Assembly (NCBI RefSeq): GCF_003573695.1
Contig: NC_039362.1
Span: forward strand, 15,086,063-15,150,062
Length of the DNA stretch: 64,000 nucleotides
From: Papaver somniferum
Lineage: Eukaryota; Streptophyta; Magnoliopsida; Ranunculales; Papaveraceae
Direction of reading: 5' to 3'
The position numbers were made by a program, and so were the translations under genes. Within the stretch, counting starts at the first letter, position 1, and each line of letters begins with the position of its first letter. Positions 10,711-23,012 of the stretch are shown one piece after another. The notes below the pieces were generated by a model. That model was not told the DNA's origin. It saw only the letters and a list, made by a program, of their open reading frames with translations, and did no database searches.

Positions 10711-13209
10711 TTAATTGTGAAGAAATGATAACAGGTAAAGTATCAGAAGGGATCTTTGGAGCAAAGATTGGACTTCACCAATGTATTCATCATCATACAA
10801 CTCCAAGTTAACATCTTCCAAACATGCTTGCAAGGGATCTTTGGACATAATGCCAGTCAATGACTCTTGTATCAAACTCTCAATCATATTGACCTCATGT
10901 ACATCCTCATCATCAAGATTCACATGTTGTTGACTAACATTAAACGCATTCAATTCTACAGTCATGTTTCCAAAAGATAGTTTCAACACTCCATTCCGAC
11001 AGTTGATGATCGCATTGGACGTCGCCAAGAAAGGACGTCCTAAAATGACAGGAATGTGACAATTTGGGTTTTGTACAGGTTGAGTGTCTAAGACAATGAA
11101 GTCTACATGAAAATAGAATTTTTCAACTTTAATCAAAACGTATTCTACCACTCCACGAGGAACTTTGACGGATCGGTCCGCCAATTGGAGAGTTATGGGT
11201 GTAGGCTTCAACTCTCCAAGACCTAAATGCACATAAACAGAATATGGCAGGAGGTTCACACTTGCACCTAGATCTAATAAAGCTCTATTGACCGTGTGTT
11301 TTCCGATAGTGCAAGAGATTGTTGGGAAACCTGAGTCCTTAAACTTGGGTGGAGTTTTGTTTAGAATGATGGAACTCACCTGTTCAGCTAAGAAAGCACG
11401 CTTGTGCACATTAATCTTGCGCTTTTGAGTGCACAAGTCTTTGAGGAATTTGGCATATGCAGGGATTTGCTTAATTGCCTCAAGAAAAGGAATGTTGATG
11501 TTGACTCTTTTGAACAGTTCTAACATCTCATTGTAGTGGGTGCTTATCTGTTGGCGAACTAACCTCTGAGGATATGGAGCAACATGAGCATTAGGAGTTA
11601 GAGGGATATTCACAACAGTGGGATTGTCGGCTTCGCTAATGTGCTCGGGTTCCTTTTCTAAGTTGGAGGTGTTCTTTGGTGGTGTAGGCAATGATATGCT
11701 TGGCTCAGATTCATTTGATTCTGGTATGCCTACATTGTTCTCAACAATCTTACCACTTCGGAGAGTGGTGATGGAATGGGCTTGATCGGGTGAGGTTTCA
11801 TTGCAAGATGATGTGCCTGCTCGAAATATCCTCTTTGGATTTTGTTGGGGCTGGCTAGGAAGTTTACCCTTTTCTCTTGTATTCAGTGCATCGCAAATTT
11901 GACCCATCTGTAGTTCTAGAGCGGAGACTCGTTGATCAGTTGCTTTCTCATTCTTCATCAGATGTTGGGTCAACTGATTGATACTCTCTTCAATGCTAGA
12001 CAATTTCTTGTCAGCAGTGTTTTGAGAGTACGACTGTTGTTGAGGATTCTTAGGGTATTGATAGCCTTGATTGTTCTGATAGCTTTGAGTGGGTTGAGAT
12101 GGTCCTCCTTGAATGTGTCCTTTAGACCATGAAAAATTGGGGTGGTTCCTCCATCCTGGGTTGTATGTCTGTGAATAAGGGTTATGCTCTTGTTTTTGAA
12201 ACATAGCATGTGCCTGTTCCAGCCTAGATTCTTGGAATGCATGCATTTCCGGACAATCACTAACCTGATGGTTAGAACCGTTACATATATCATAGATAGC
12301 CATTTCGACATGTTCACAGAAAGCAGTGGTAGAAGGTTTTACGTTTTTCTGAAGTTCTAATGCTTCTATTCTTCTTGCTAGTGCTGCCATTTTTGCATTT
12401 CCCTCAAAATCAGACTCAATTCTATGGACCTTATCTACAGGTGTAGTCTTTCTAGGTTCACGAATGGACTCCCATTGTTGAGTTTTTTCAGCAACTTCAA
12501 TTAGGAAAGCCCAAGAGTCATCAACACTTTTATCTGTGAAGAGTCCATTGCACATAGACTCTACAATCGTTCGGGTGGAGACATCTGAACCTTCATAGAA
12601 AATTTGCACAAGTCTCCATTTCTCAAAACCATGATGGGGACACTTAAGCAACAATTCATTGAATCTCTCAAGATATCTAGCTAAGGTTTCACCTTCTAAT
12701 TGTACAAAGCTGTTCAGATTTTGACGAATTGTCGCAGTCTTGTGATTAGGGAAGAACTTTTTGAAAAACTCTTTTGTGAGGTTGTCCCATGTCCTAATTG
12801 ACTGTGGATGTAAGGCATACAGCCATGACTTGGCCTTTTCCTTCAAAGAAAAAGGGAATAGTCTCAATTTTAGGGTTTCGTCAGACATCTGAGTGAAACG
12901 TATAGTTCCACAAATCTCCTCAAATTCTCTCACGTGATGGTAAGGGTTTTCATTTTCAATTCCTCTAAACACGGGAAGCATTTGTATTGTGCTCAATTTT
13001 ATCTCATAATGACCAGTAGCTTCTGGTAAAACAATGCACGAGGGTTGGCTTGTCCTTGTGGGGTACATGTAATCCTTGAGGCTACGGGGTTCTTCCATTA
13101 TCTCAGGTTGGTCCGGTGTGTTTTCCTCAGAGGATGTGGGTATGTCAATTGGGTCTATTGGATTGACTCTAATTAGTCGGTTTGATTGGTCTCTAAAGGT
13201 CACAACCAT
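10711..13209 (-). CDS. gag: G1 Gag-protease polyprotein, long uninterrupted frame
   Basis: Gag assembles the particle and the aspartic protease processes the polyprotein. The 832-codon frame begins [17 protein letters not shown]; the same start is seen in G2. Residues about 50-245 hold the retrotransposon gag domain ([47 protein letters not shown]). The zinc knuckle at about 306-320 reads [14 protein letters not shown], with Tyr where the first Cys belongs, so metal binding is doubtful. A Gln/Asn/Pro/Tyr-rich linker follows (about 340-400). Protease has DLGAS at 646-650 and ILGRPFL at about 722. The last 20 residues are frame-shifted relative to G2, ending before the RT junction. Confidence 0.88.
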   Translation of the reverse strand: MVVTFRDQSNRLIRVNPIDPIDIPTSSEENTPDQPEIMEEPRSLKDYMYPTRTSQPSCIVLPEATGHYEIKLSTIQMLPVFRGIENENPYHHVREFEEICGTIRFTQMSDETLKLRLFPFSLKEKAKSWLYALHPQSIRTWDNLTKEFFKKFFPNHKTATIRQNLNSFVQLEGETLARYLERFNELLLKCPHHGFEKWRLVQIFYEGSDVSTRTIVESMCNGLFTDKSVDDSWAFLIEVAEKTQQWESIREPRKTTPVDKVHRIESDFEGNAKMAALARRIEALELQKNVKPSTTAFCEHVEMAIYDICNGSNHQVSDCPEMHAFQESRLEQAHAMFQKQEHNPYSQTYNPGWRNHPNFSWSKGHIQGGPSQPTQSYQNNQGYQYPKNPQQQSYSQNTADKKLSSIEESINQLTQHLMKNEKATDQRVSALELQMGQICDALNTREKGKLPSQPQQNPKRIFRAGTSSCNETSPDQAHSITTLRSGKIVENNVGIPESNESEPSISLPTPPKNTSNLEKEPEHISEADNPTVVNIPLTPNAHVAPYPQRLVRQQISTHYNEMLELFKRVNINIPFLEAIKQIPAYAKFLKDLCTQKRKINVHKRAFLAEQVSSIILNKTPPKFKDSGFPTISCTIGKHTVNRALLDLGASVNLLPYSVYVHLGLGELKPTPITLQLADRSVKVPRGVVEYVLIKVEKFYFHVDFIVLDTQPVQNPNCHIPVILGRPFLATSNAIINCRNGVLKLSFGNMTVELNAFNVSQQHVNLDDEDVHEVNMIESLIQESLTGIMSKDPLQACLEDVNLELYDDEYIGEVQSLLQRSLLILYLLSFLHN

Positions 13210-13885
13210 ATCCTAACAAGATCATTGATCGATGAAATAACATCTAACAAGCCCACAGTTTTTTTTTTTTGTAAGGTTAGGAGCCCAATGGTTGGGATAT
13301 AAACCTATAGTCCAAAACAAAGTGCAAGCCCACAAAAGAAAAATAACAAACAAAAAGTTACAAGCCCATAAAAGAAAAAGAAAAAGAAAAATAAAAATAA
13401 TTACAAGACCAAATAGAAAATAAAGAAAAAGAAAAATAAAAATAAAAATTATTACAGGCCCAAATATAAATACTTAAATACAAGCCCAGATTAATTTAAT
13501 GAGGCCCAGTTGGGTTAGCTCATGGGTTAGGCTTACTTGATTTTTGGAGGGAGCCCAAATTTGGGCTTTTTATCCCTTTTTGTTGCACTAGCCCAGTTGG
13601 GCTTGGATCTTCCTTAGCAACTTTAGCAGAACTGCTCCAACAGCAGCTGCAGCTTCACAGCAGCAGCAGCAACTGCAGCAACACAGCAGCAACATCACTG
13701 CGATAACAGTCAGTGCAAGGTAGTGCAAGGCAATGCACTTAGTGAAGCAAAAACAAGATCAATGCAAGAGCAGGAGCAAAAAGAAAACAGGAACAAGTTG
13801 CAGGTCAGGACAAGTAAGATTAACAAGAAAGAAAACAGAAAATAAGCAAACCGCTACCGAGTCCCCGGCAGCGGCGCCAAAAACT
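13210..13885 (-). other. G1 leader with tRNA-Asp-type primer binding site
   Basis: The primer site TGGCGCCGCTGCCGGGGA (minus strand, 13862-13879) lies six bases inside the LTR end and matches the plant tRNA-Asp 3' end except at about one base. The leader carries a CAG/CTG-rich stretch at about 13630-13700, the repeated word GCCCA/TGGGC, and A-rich runs. No ORF is credible here. Confidence 0.88.
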
Positions 13886-15711
13886 TGGTGTGTCAGAAAA
13901 GAACTACCTAAACTAGCCTGCAAGTGCACAGGGAAGTTGAAGCAAGAAAAAGTAAATAAGGGTTTTGTCCACAGGGACTTGGAGGATTTGCTCAAGTTCT
14001 CTAAATTTCAAAAGTTAACTGAATTCAAAGGAGCTAGTGACAAAAGTTGATAGAAAGGATTGAGTTACTAGGGTTATTAAGTCCACCTCTAACTTACACC
14101 ATGTATTCACTAGATTATGCTATTCTTGCCTTATAAGATGCAAGGATTAAGATTCCATTCTTGGTTCTCTACATCTAAGGAGTTTCTCCTATAGAAAGAT
14201 CAAATCAACTACAGTATGACTCCAAAGCACTAATTGTCTTGGTTAAGACACAACTAGTCAAAGGATTAAGAGTGGTCTGATTGAACATGAGTTGTAGTTT
14301 TATCAACATGCTATAAGTCTAACTACAATGTATTCATAACATACCATGTATTCATAACATACAATGTGAAAGTAGAATGATGATTTACTAACTTTGATTC
14401 TTTCCTAAACTGGTTTATCAATCAAGAACAACATAATCATAGTGTAATGCATAACAGTAAGTTAGGGCTTCCTCAAATCCCTAGCAGATGAAACTAGAAC
14501 ATATACATGGCCATTATCATCATAAACACAAACACAGTCTAGGTGAAAATATATCAATTATCAAATTAATATTGCAAGAAGTAAAATTTATAACTCAAAG
14601 CATGATGTTCACTGGCTAGCCCAGAGATAACTTTTACAACAACACCACAGTCTATTTATACCCAAATCCCTAAATTATACAATTAGGGTTTATAGAAAAA
14701 TCCCCAAATTCAAACAGTGAAATTAACTCACCTAATCTTCAAATTGACGTCGACCCATCCTTCTTTGCCTTCTCTCAGTCCTTCTCCTGCTCCAATTCAG
14801 TCTTATAGCCTCACCCATTTTACTAATTTCCCACCTAGGGTTTCAAGGGAAAATTATAGGGGAAATGGGTAAAATAGGTGGCTAGAGATGTATGTAGGGT
14901 ATGGGGGTGATGTGGGTAGATACGGTTTGGTGGAGAGAGTTGTTGGCGGCGTTTGGTGGAGATGACAGGGGAGAAGGTGGTGGTGATGGTGGTGTGGCAG
15001 GGTATGGTGGTTGCAGAGGGTGAGGGAGAAAGAAGTCGATGGTTTTGGGAGAAGGTCTGTTTGGTTGGGTAGTATAGGGTTTGGTTGTTCTAGTGTGAGG
15101 CGGGCTCATCAGATTTCGATGTCTTGCGATGCTTATCCGTGAGGTGTGGAGATGAAGATTGATCTAACGGATAAAAGTGAAGATGCTGGAAGCGACCGTT
15201 GGATGCAGATATACAACGAAATTAACGGCGCCAGATGGAGTTAGGTGTTGTAGTGTTGGTCAGGAAATTCAGACTTTGATGCACGAAGAGGAGGCGACCG
15301 TTGGATGATGATATGGATCCAATCTGACGGCTACATGAGAAGTGGGTTATGGATTTGGGTTTTGGTTTGGGAGATAAGTTGGGCTTGGGATAATTCTGAG
15401 CCCATTTCTTCTTTAAGAACAATTTCTTCCTCTTCAAGCCCACTTCTAGCCTTTTGGTCTTGTGCACAACATTCTTCGCGGCTTCCTTGTGTAATTCCTC
15501 CCGGATTTTCACCACTCTTCAGCTCTTTTCCGCTCCGCAAGTTATCCAGACTTTATTTATTACCTAAAAATGCAAAATTAAGTAAGAAAAATATTTATTC
15601 TTGAAAACAATGAAAATACAGAATATGGGATAAAATGTAGAATTAATGCACAAAAGATGAGTTAAATGCCAAGAAAAATATATAGAAATATGCACTTTTT
15701 AGCACTCATCA
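13886..15711 (-). repeat. G1 5' LTR
   Basis: This 1826-bp partner of 4580-6399 is followed directly by the target duplication GTAAG and by the resumed C1 LTR. Confidence 0.9.
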
Positions 15712-15716
15712 GTAAG

Positions 15717-16181
15717 CTTTCGCTTTAACCAAGTTCATCTTATATTCTTGACGAAAGTCAAAAGATGATCATGTGAAAACCGCATTGTAACAACTTACAT
15801 GATTTGTGTGAGACAGTCATTTGATGTAGACTCGGAATGTTTCATACTAATCATTCGATCAGTTGAAAATTGCTTTGAAGCTAATAGTTTGTGTGAGACA
15901 GCTATTGTCGTCTTCTAAGAATGTTTCAATGATTGAAATGGGAGTTTTGAACACTTAACCATGATTGGATTATGTGCACATTATGCGTACTTGCATATGT
16001 GTTGATCCAAGACCGGAATACGGTATGCATACTCGTATGCGTACTGGCGAGGTCAGGTAAAGTACGGGATCTATAGTATGCATACCCGTATGCGTACTAG
16101 CGAAGTCGGTTGTATCCCGGGTACTATAGTATGCGTTCCTGTACGCGTACATAATTCAACTGAAGTTTGGAAGTGTACGGT
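15717..16181 (+). repeat. C1 5' LTR, segment 2, with part of the palindrome array
   Basis: It aligns with the C1 3' LTR from about 30199 to 30620, starting CTTTCGCTTTAA. GTATGCATAC palindromes lie at 16023 and 16076 and a variant at 16129. It ends at ACGGT, where C2 inserted; the sequence resumes at 26975 with ACGAC, probably the diverged target duplication. Confidence 0.85.
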
Positions 16182-18561
16182 TGAAAAAACGGGGGTCTAA
16201 CAATCACACCCAATATTTCTCTTAGCAATCTGTATGGACTAACTCCAATATAATTTTTAAGAGAATCAACTGGACAGTCAGAGTCAATCCTAATAAAATT
16301 ATATCAAAGAGTTATATCTCTCTTTCTCGATTCAATACTTACGCAAGCAAATAGAAATCTACGAGTCTAATTGAATAGAAGAGAAATCACTTGAACGGTA
16401 CCAAAGACCAATGTTCAAGTATCAATCAATTTCAATTAACAACCAAAGGTTGGATTTCCCAATTGATTGATTCAACGCACAATCTGTGATATTTCAATTA
16501 TATAAACAAATATAATGCGGAAAAGAAATAACACAGGCACCAGAAGTTTTGTTAACGAGGAAACCGCAAATGCAGAAAAACCCTGGGACCCAGTCCAGAT
16601 TGACCACACACTGTATTAAGCCGCTACAGACACTAGCCTACTACAAACTAAATTCAGTCTGGACTGTAGTTGAACCCCAATAAATCTCACACTAATCCAA
16701 GGTACAGTTGCGCTCTCTACGTCTCTGATCCCAGCAGGATACTACACACTTGATTCTTTTAGCTGATATCACCCACAACTAAGAGTTGCTACGACCCAAA
16801 GTCGAAGAATTTACTAAACAAATTTGTATCACACTGAAAAGTCTACGGTAATAGATAAATCTGTCTCCCACAGAAATACCTATGAGTTTTTGTTCCATCT
16901 TTTGATAAATCAAGGTGAACAGGAACCAATTGATAACCTCGACTTATATTCCCGAAGAACAACCTAGTATTATCAATCACCTCACAATAATCTTAATCGA
17001 CTAGCGAAAGAAGATATTTTGGAATCACAAACGATGAGACGAAGATGTTTGTGACTTCTTTTATATCTTTCCTATCGGAGAAATCAATCTCAATCCAATC
17101 TTACGATTGTACTTAGTACGATAGAAACAACAACATCAGATCACACAACTACAAGAAAAGTAGTATCTGTCTGGCTTCACAATCCCAATTAAGCCTTCAA
17201 GTTGTTAACCTACAAGATCTCGTTAGAAACCTAAGGTTAAAGGAGAATCGACTCTAGCTAATACAACTAGTATCACACAGGAGGTGCAGGGATTAGGTTT
17301 CCCAGTTGCTAGAGTTCTCCCTTATATAGTCTTTCAAATCAGGGTTTGCAATCAATGTTAGCTTATTAACAAAGCATTCAATATTCCCAATTAGATGAAA
17401 ACCTGATTAGATTGAAGCTAATATCCTCCAACCGTTAGATCGAAACTTAGCTTGTTACACACAAATGAAATGCACGTTTATCTATGTTTGTGTAATCGTA
17501 CCCAAACATGTACATCTAGTTGGTTCAACAGTAGTTAACCAAATGGTTATCCGTATGAGCACTTTCATATCAACCATATTCTTCTTTACCATAACTAGTT
17601 CAAATGACTCAAATGAACTAGTTAGAGAGTTGTCCAATTGCTTAGATCTTATAGAAGTACACAAGACACAGTCGAAGAAAAAACGATTTGATTCACTCGA
17701 ATTGATTCATGAACTTTATAGCCACCTTTTGCAAACTGACATTCCTTAGTTTATATAAGTTTAAGTTCACGAATAATCGTTTTTAGAAAATAACCAACTT
17801 AAGTACGCGGACTGGTACGCGGACTTAAGTACCTGGAATAAGTTTTTTTTTCAATTCACAAACTCCAGCAGAAAATCTCGGGATGAGAACCTCCGACAGT
17901 ACGTGTACTGGGTACGCGGACTCTAGTTCCGGTTTTCCTGAACATCAAAGTACGCATAGTTTGGTTCAAGGAATAAGGAATTATACATGTATGAGTTACC
18001 ACACAATGCTTATATCCAACAATGGTAATATAATCTAAAATATCATTTCAATCATTGAAACATTCTTAGAGGACGTTATATAGTTGTTGTTCACACACTA
18101 TTTTTTGTCAAAGCAATTTTCAAGTAATTGAAACTTAATATGACTTTCGTCACTAGTAAAGATGAACTTGGGCAAAGCGAAAGCTTACCAACACATTTTT
18201 CGAGAAATAGATAAGCGAGATAAACTCGGCTTGAAATAGCAAATGTGTATAATCAAAGTCTATATAGAAAAACGACTTTTATCTCAAGATAGGAGATAGA
18301 GTAGATAGACTTTTTGAGTGATAGATAAGTTCAAGTCTCCATATACCTTTCAGTCGATGAAGTTCCACCAGTTCCTTGAGTGGTTCTTCGTCTTTGTATG
18401 ATGATCGCCATGGAGTCTTGAGCTCAACTACACTTTTTATCCTAGTCCGAGACTTAGATAATAGTAGACTAGAAATCAAGACTTATAGTTATGATCACTA
18501 ACATTGACAAACATGCTTGATATAGCAACGCATGCGAGTTCAACCGAGCAGTGCTCTAACA
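16182..18561 (-). repeat. C2 3' LTR
   Basis: On the plus strand it reads TGAAAAAACGGGGGTC...GCAGTGCTCTAACA, with canonical TG...CA ends. A minus-strand TATA-like box lies at 17322-17328 (plus strand TTATATA). The region 17800-17960 has repeated GTACGCGGAC-type words at the place where C1 has its GTATGCATAC array. Confidence 0.85.
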
Positions 18562-19126
18562 ATCTCCCCTTTTGTCAATTTTAGTGACCAAACTATCAAT
18601 ACATATGGAATACAAAAATAAATAGATAAACTTTTGTAGCTTCTCTTCCACATGCCTGATCTTCTTGGTTCTTCAACATTACTCGAAATCTTCGTCACTT
18701 CCAAGTACTCCAATGATGCCAAAGGTTGTAAGTTTAGTATCACCGTTGTTGAAAATCCGTAGTCATAACAATGAGAAAACAAGAATTCTCAATCATTGTT
18801 ATACAATGTCATAGTATTATTATACAACATCAAAGTTCAATTGTATCACAACTTTGACAACAGTACTATGGTGATATGTATCACTCCCCTTTAGTCAATA
18901 TTCCATCTCACATGGAAACCACTACCCCTAACATAATGATCCGAAAACCATATGTGTTTATAGTGTGAACTACACATTAATTCTCCCCCCTTTTGTCAAT
19001 AAAATTGGCAAAGGTACGAAAACTAGTGGGATCCTAATGAAATTTCCATAGAGACATTTCATGACCAAAAGAAAGCACATATCAACTTTTTAGATGCCAT
19101 CATATAGCCGAAGCTAAATGCATTTG
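18562..19126 (-). other. C2 internal 3' noncoding segment and polypurine tract
   Basis: The tract AAAAGGGGAGAT (minus strand, about 18562-18573) abuts the 3' LTR. The rest matches the C1 internal region about 29330-29821, including the repeated word CCCCTTTTGTCAAT (AAAGGGGAG boxes) at about 18570, 18880 and 18985. No coding frame is evident. Confidence 0.65.
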
Positions 19127-22100
19127 ACCGGTTGTCAGCCGTGCAAATATAATTCACTTTCTCACTCAACTAGATATAAATATAGTACGTGATAAGAAAG
19201 AGTTCGTTCCCACGGAGAGGCTTTTGTTGTTATAAAATTTCAGATTCTTAAGTAACCAAAGGGGGGGATTTTTGTTTTATCTAAATAAACAAAGTAATTG
19301 AAAGCAAAGTAAATAATTGGAATAATCAATAAGGAGAAGATATTGGTCACGAGATAGTATCATTCACAAACATGTATTTTTATCAATGACTAGAATTGAT
19401 AATTTTAATCTCTCATTTACTAAAAGTCCTAGGATATCTTGATCGCAAGAGTATCCCGTTTATTTCTCGATTTTATCACAAACAACATTAAAAGATGCTA
19501 TTGTGAAATCTACCTAGAAAGCAACCTAAAGTGTAAAAGCACAATTAAGTTTAACTCCCTAAGAGCAATAAGTTCTATGAAATAAGACTAATCAATGCAA
19601 ACAAACGTGTAAAAGCACTAATTCGTTTTAACAAAGGTTATGATTCATATGTGATTAGTAGGATATATCACTACAAGCACTACTCACACTATGCTACTTA
19701 GAATCAGGGATAAACAACTATTTCGTATTGAAAACTCTAATCTAGCAATAGAGATGAAGACTAATGTAATTGATTACGGACTCAAACAAACTAGCATTCA
19801 AATCATATGACATTATTAATAATGAAACATAAATAATAAAGTATTGAGACAAAACTAATTCATTGAATCAAATAACATGTTGGAAATCAACTTTTATCCC
19901 ATAACCAATAATTGAGTTTAGTTACTCATAATAATGGAGTTCATCATAATCATAATCATAAAATAATTGAAGAAGATGAAAAATAAAACGAAAGAAAACC
20001 CTAGTTGTAGCTATCTCCAAAGCTCCAAGAATAATACGTGATTCCAAAAGAAAGTAGAATCCTTTTCTTTTTGTAGCTTTTCTCCCTTCAAAAAATTAGG
20101 TCAAGTCTTCAAAAGCCCCAAGTCCAATAGCAAGATGTCCACCAAGCCCATATGTGAGAAAAACCCACGTAGAAAATGTCCAAAATCGTCGCCGGAAATT
20201 GGTCCGAAAGCTGTCGGGGAAATCGCCGGAAAACAGCTCAGGTGACCGGCAAAGTCCACCCGGTCACCGGTCAAATGGGTCATATCGGTCGGGTCAACTG
20301 AGTCGGACTGGGGTCAACTCGGTCAAAGTCAGACCGAGTCAGCATCTTACTCAGCTGGATGGGCTGAGTGGCTTTGCCTAGGCCATTTGCACTGGCCAGA
20401 ACTTGCTGGTGCACAATGATTGTGCATCACAGCTCCTTCTGCTCAACCATCTGTGGTGCACAATGATTGTGCATCACTGCCAGATTACCAGCCATGTTGT
20501 GATGCACAATGATTGTGCATCACTGCCAGCTTCAGTTTCCTTCACTTCTTTCAAGCCACTGCCATACAATTTAGACTATAACCCAAGTCTCAAACACCTC
20601 CATTGCTCCTGCAATTTCAACCCATTCTAGTTCACCTGAGCAATGGCAACAACTCCATTTCTCAAGAACCCTTTAATGCTTCAACTGCCATTTTAGTAGC
20701 AGCGCTGCCTGCAATGAGATCAGCTTCATCAAAGCTGCCACTGCCATCCATGATAGTGCTTCACCAGGCCACTACCTCCTCACCAACTGCTTGTCTGCAC
20801 AGTCCCATTGCAGTAAGTAGCTTGGCTAGCACAACATCCAGCACCAACCCATTGCAGATCAAATACCTAACTGCAACTTCAAACCAAAAAAATAGCACCT
20901 GCAATCTGACTCTCCAATTCAGTCACCTCCATTGCAATCAACATCCTTCTCCAAAATCCATGCCTGCAATGCCTATAATTAAACCTCATGCATAGCATCA
21001 GTGTTAGCTCCTTTCTTGCGTTCCACCCTGACAATTCCCATCTCAGTTCACTTGCAATTGCAAAATCAGCTTGCAATTCAATTCTTAACTGCAATTCTCC
21101 ATCCATGAATTCCACCAGTAGCAGCTCTTTCTCTGCAAAATCTAGCCAACACTTTGTAACTGCAACAACAAGAACTCAATTTCAGCTTCATTCTTGAATT
21201 AGTCACCAATTGAACTCCAACCCATCACCTTCTTCACTGTTCGATCTCGAGTAGTCACAACAATTCCATGGCACTAACTTTTGACTGCAATTCCTTCGTT
21301 GAACTCTCAACCAACACACAGATTCAGATTTGAACCTAAACCCATTTGAATCCATGCCCTAATTCTTCTGCATCTGCGTTTGAATCTCTATGTTTTCTCA
21401 ATCTAGTTCCTCCCTTGAATTTCTTCACCATTATCCTCAACTTCGATTCACCAACCAATTGATTAAGAAGCTTCACTGACTTCCCCATCTCAAACTTCAT
21501 CTGCAGCTCTTTTACAGGAAACCCATCTCAGATCCATCGAATTCTTCTTCTAAACCCTTCAATCAATCTTCTTTCTCTGATTTCTCAGGAACCCTAATCT
21601 CCATAATCAAACCAGTTCTTCATTTCAATCATTCTTCAAATTCCTCATCTCTGTTTTCTCTTCATTCGTACCACTCACTCTTTGTCTTTCTCGAGCCATT
21701 GCAAGAACCACTCGAACCCTGAATTAGCACCCAAGACTTGCCGGAGATGGACTTGGTCGCTACTAGAGGAGATTTGGGGAAGAATAGAAGAAATCGAGAA
21801 CTGATTTCTCTCTTCTAGTGTGGGTTTTAACTTGAGATTGCTATTGGCACCCCATGAGTTGATACGGGCCACCCAGTGACCATTTGGCTTGTCAGTTTCG
21901 CGGAATTGACTGCCTATTCGCTTCTTCACTCAACTGTCATTTGCGGGGAACTGACAGTTCATTCCTCACTCCTTCTTGCGACCTTAGCCGGTTCAACTAC
22001 AGCTCACATGTGAATTGACCTCTTTGCCCTTTTCGCTCCAAAAATGGACAATTTCTCCTTCTTTGCTTCAAACGACTCCAGTGCACCTAATAACTCAAAC

Positions 22101-22186
22101 TCACACATAAGATACGCAATTTACAAGAAAACTCGCAAAGAAAGCATAAACATTGATATAAAACTAGGTGTTTATCACACCTATCA
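19127..22186 (-). mobile_element. S1: solo LTR of a Gypsy-like element inserted in C2
   Basis: This 3060-bp block begins TGACCGGTTG and ends CACACCTATCA, flanked by GCATT and GCATA (target duplication, one mismatch). C1, lacking the insertion, is continuous at the matching place (about 29258-29280). The plus-strand start carries AGTTCGTTCCCACGGAGAGG followed by a G-run, the same layout as the G3 LTR, so orientation is probably minus. No primer site, polypurine tract or pol sequence occurs inside, as expected for a solo LTR. ORFs of up to 130 codons (20603-20995) lack recognisable domains. Confidence 0.65.
20409..20523. repeat. Three palindromes built on GATGCACAAT / ATTGTGCATC
   Basis: Copies occur at 20409-20430, 20456-20477 and 20499-20523. 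The third is a perfect inverted repeat with 12-bp arms (GTGATGCACAAT) around a single central base. The first two lose only the outer arm bases on the left. Spacing is about 43-47 bp. Confidence 0.85.
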
Positions 22187-23012
22187 GCATACATCAAGGA
22201 GCTTATAAAGATACAAGATAACCCCTTTAATATTCCACAACCGCACTCCCCACAAAGATTTGGCAATTAAGCACAAGTTTAATTAAGAACTCTCCCCCAT
22301 AAAATATCATTCCCGAATGAACAACAAGAGCGACCTTACTTTCACAAGAAAAGAAGGATTTATTTGGATATAACAAATCACATACGAATATGAATTTGAA
22401 TCCAAAAATACTCAATTAAATTAATCACAAGAAAACCCATGATTAATGAAATCGTAAATGCTCAACATAAGAGAACTTACGGAGACGCACAATATATACA
22501 TAAAAAATGGATCAGGGAAGATCAATACTGCGTAATAGACAAGGATTCATTCTATTTTCCATCACTATTTGCACAATGACATACAATAGACATAATCCTC
22601 ATAATCAAAAGTTCATCCTATCTTCCATCAATACTTGCATAATGACATAATAGGCTTAAAACTTTTGTAATGTCAAAAGTTCATTCATTCTTTTATCAAT
22701 ACATGTATATCAACATACGAAAGACTTAACTTTTGACAAGGTATGGGACAATCATAGTTCACGGACGCAAACACACATATCCCACAACAAATTTGCAATA
22801 TATAAAACCATAAAGATTAATACTGCAAAATCATCTTCCAAACCACTTTTTAGAATTTAAGCAAATAAACCTAAAAAAACATGAAGATGAAAATGTTGGA
22901 CATAGCTATGTGCAATCACAATAATGGATATTCCAAACGCTAGTTATTCTTCCTAAAAACACAAGAATCAAATTCTCATAAGAAGTTTTGCTAGACAAAA
23001 TAAAAACACAAT
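22187..23012 (-). other. C2 internal noncoding segment
   Basis: The part near 22200-22330 matches the C1 internal sequence about 29130-29260. The part near 22740-23000 resembles bases 1-200 of the window (C0). It is A/T-rich, and I see no coding frame or RNA gene. Confidence 0.55.

Larger units (their letters stand above)
4580..15711 (-). mobile_element. G1: Athila-like Ty3/gypsy retrotransposon, complete
   Basis: G1 is bounded by direct LTRs of 1820 and 1826 bp and by the 5-bp target duplication GTAAG (4575-4579 and 15712-15716). The uninterrupted target is visible in the C1 3' LTR near 30193. On the minus strand the order is 5' LTR, tRNA-Asp-type primer site, leader, gag-protease, RT-RNase H, integrase, about 1.5 kb of noncoding sequence, polypurine tract, 3' LTR. 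This order, the DLGAS protease and the priming tRNA fit the Athila lineage. No env-like ORF is seen. By eye the LTRs differ by about 13 substitutions and two short indels, so insertion was fairly recent. Confidence 0.92.

Noticed and set aside
13862..13879. tRNA gene fragment
   Set aside because: The tRNA-like sequences (also at 42953, 51076, 25149 and 28674) are 12-18 bases long and located exactly at LTR edges, so they are primer binding sites.
20603..20995. 130-codon ORF in the S1 solo LTR
   Set aside because: It has Ser/Thr/Ala-rich low complexity, no domain, and lies within an LTR opposite to the probable coding strand.
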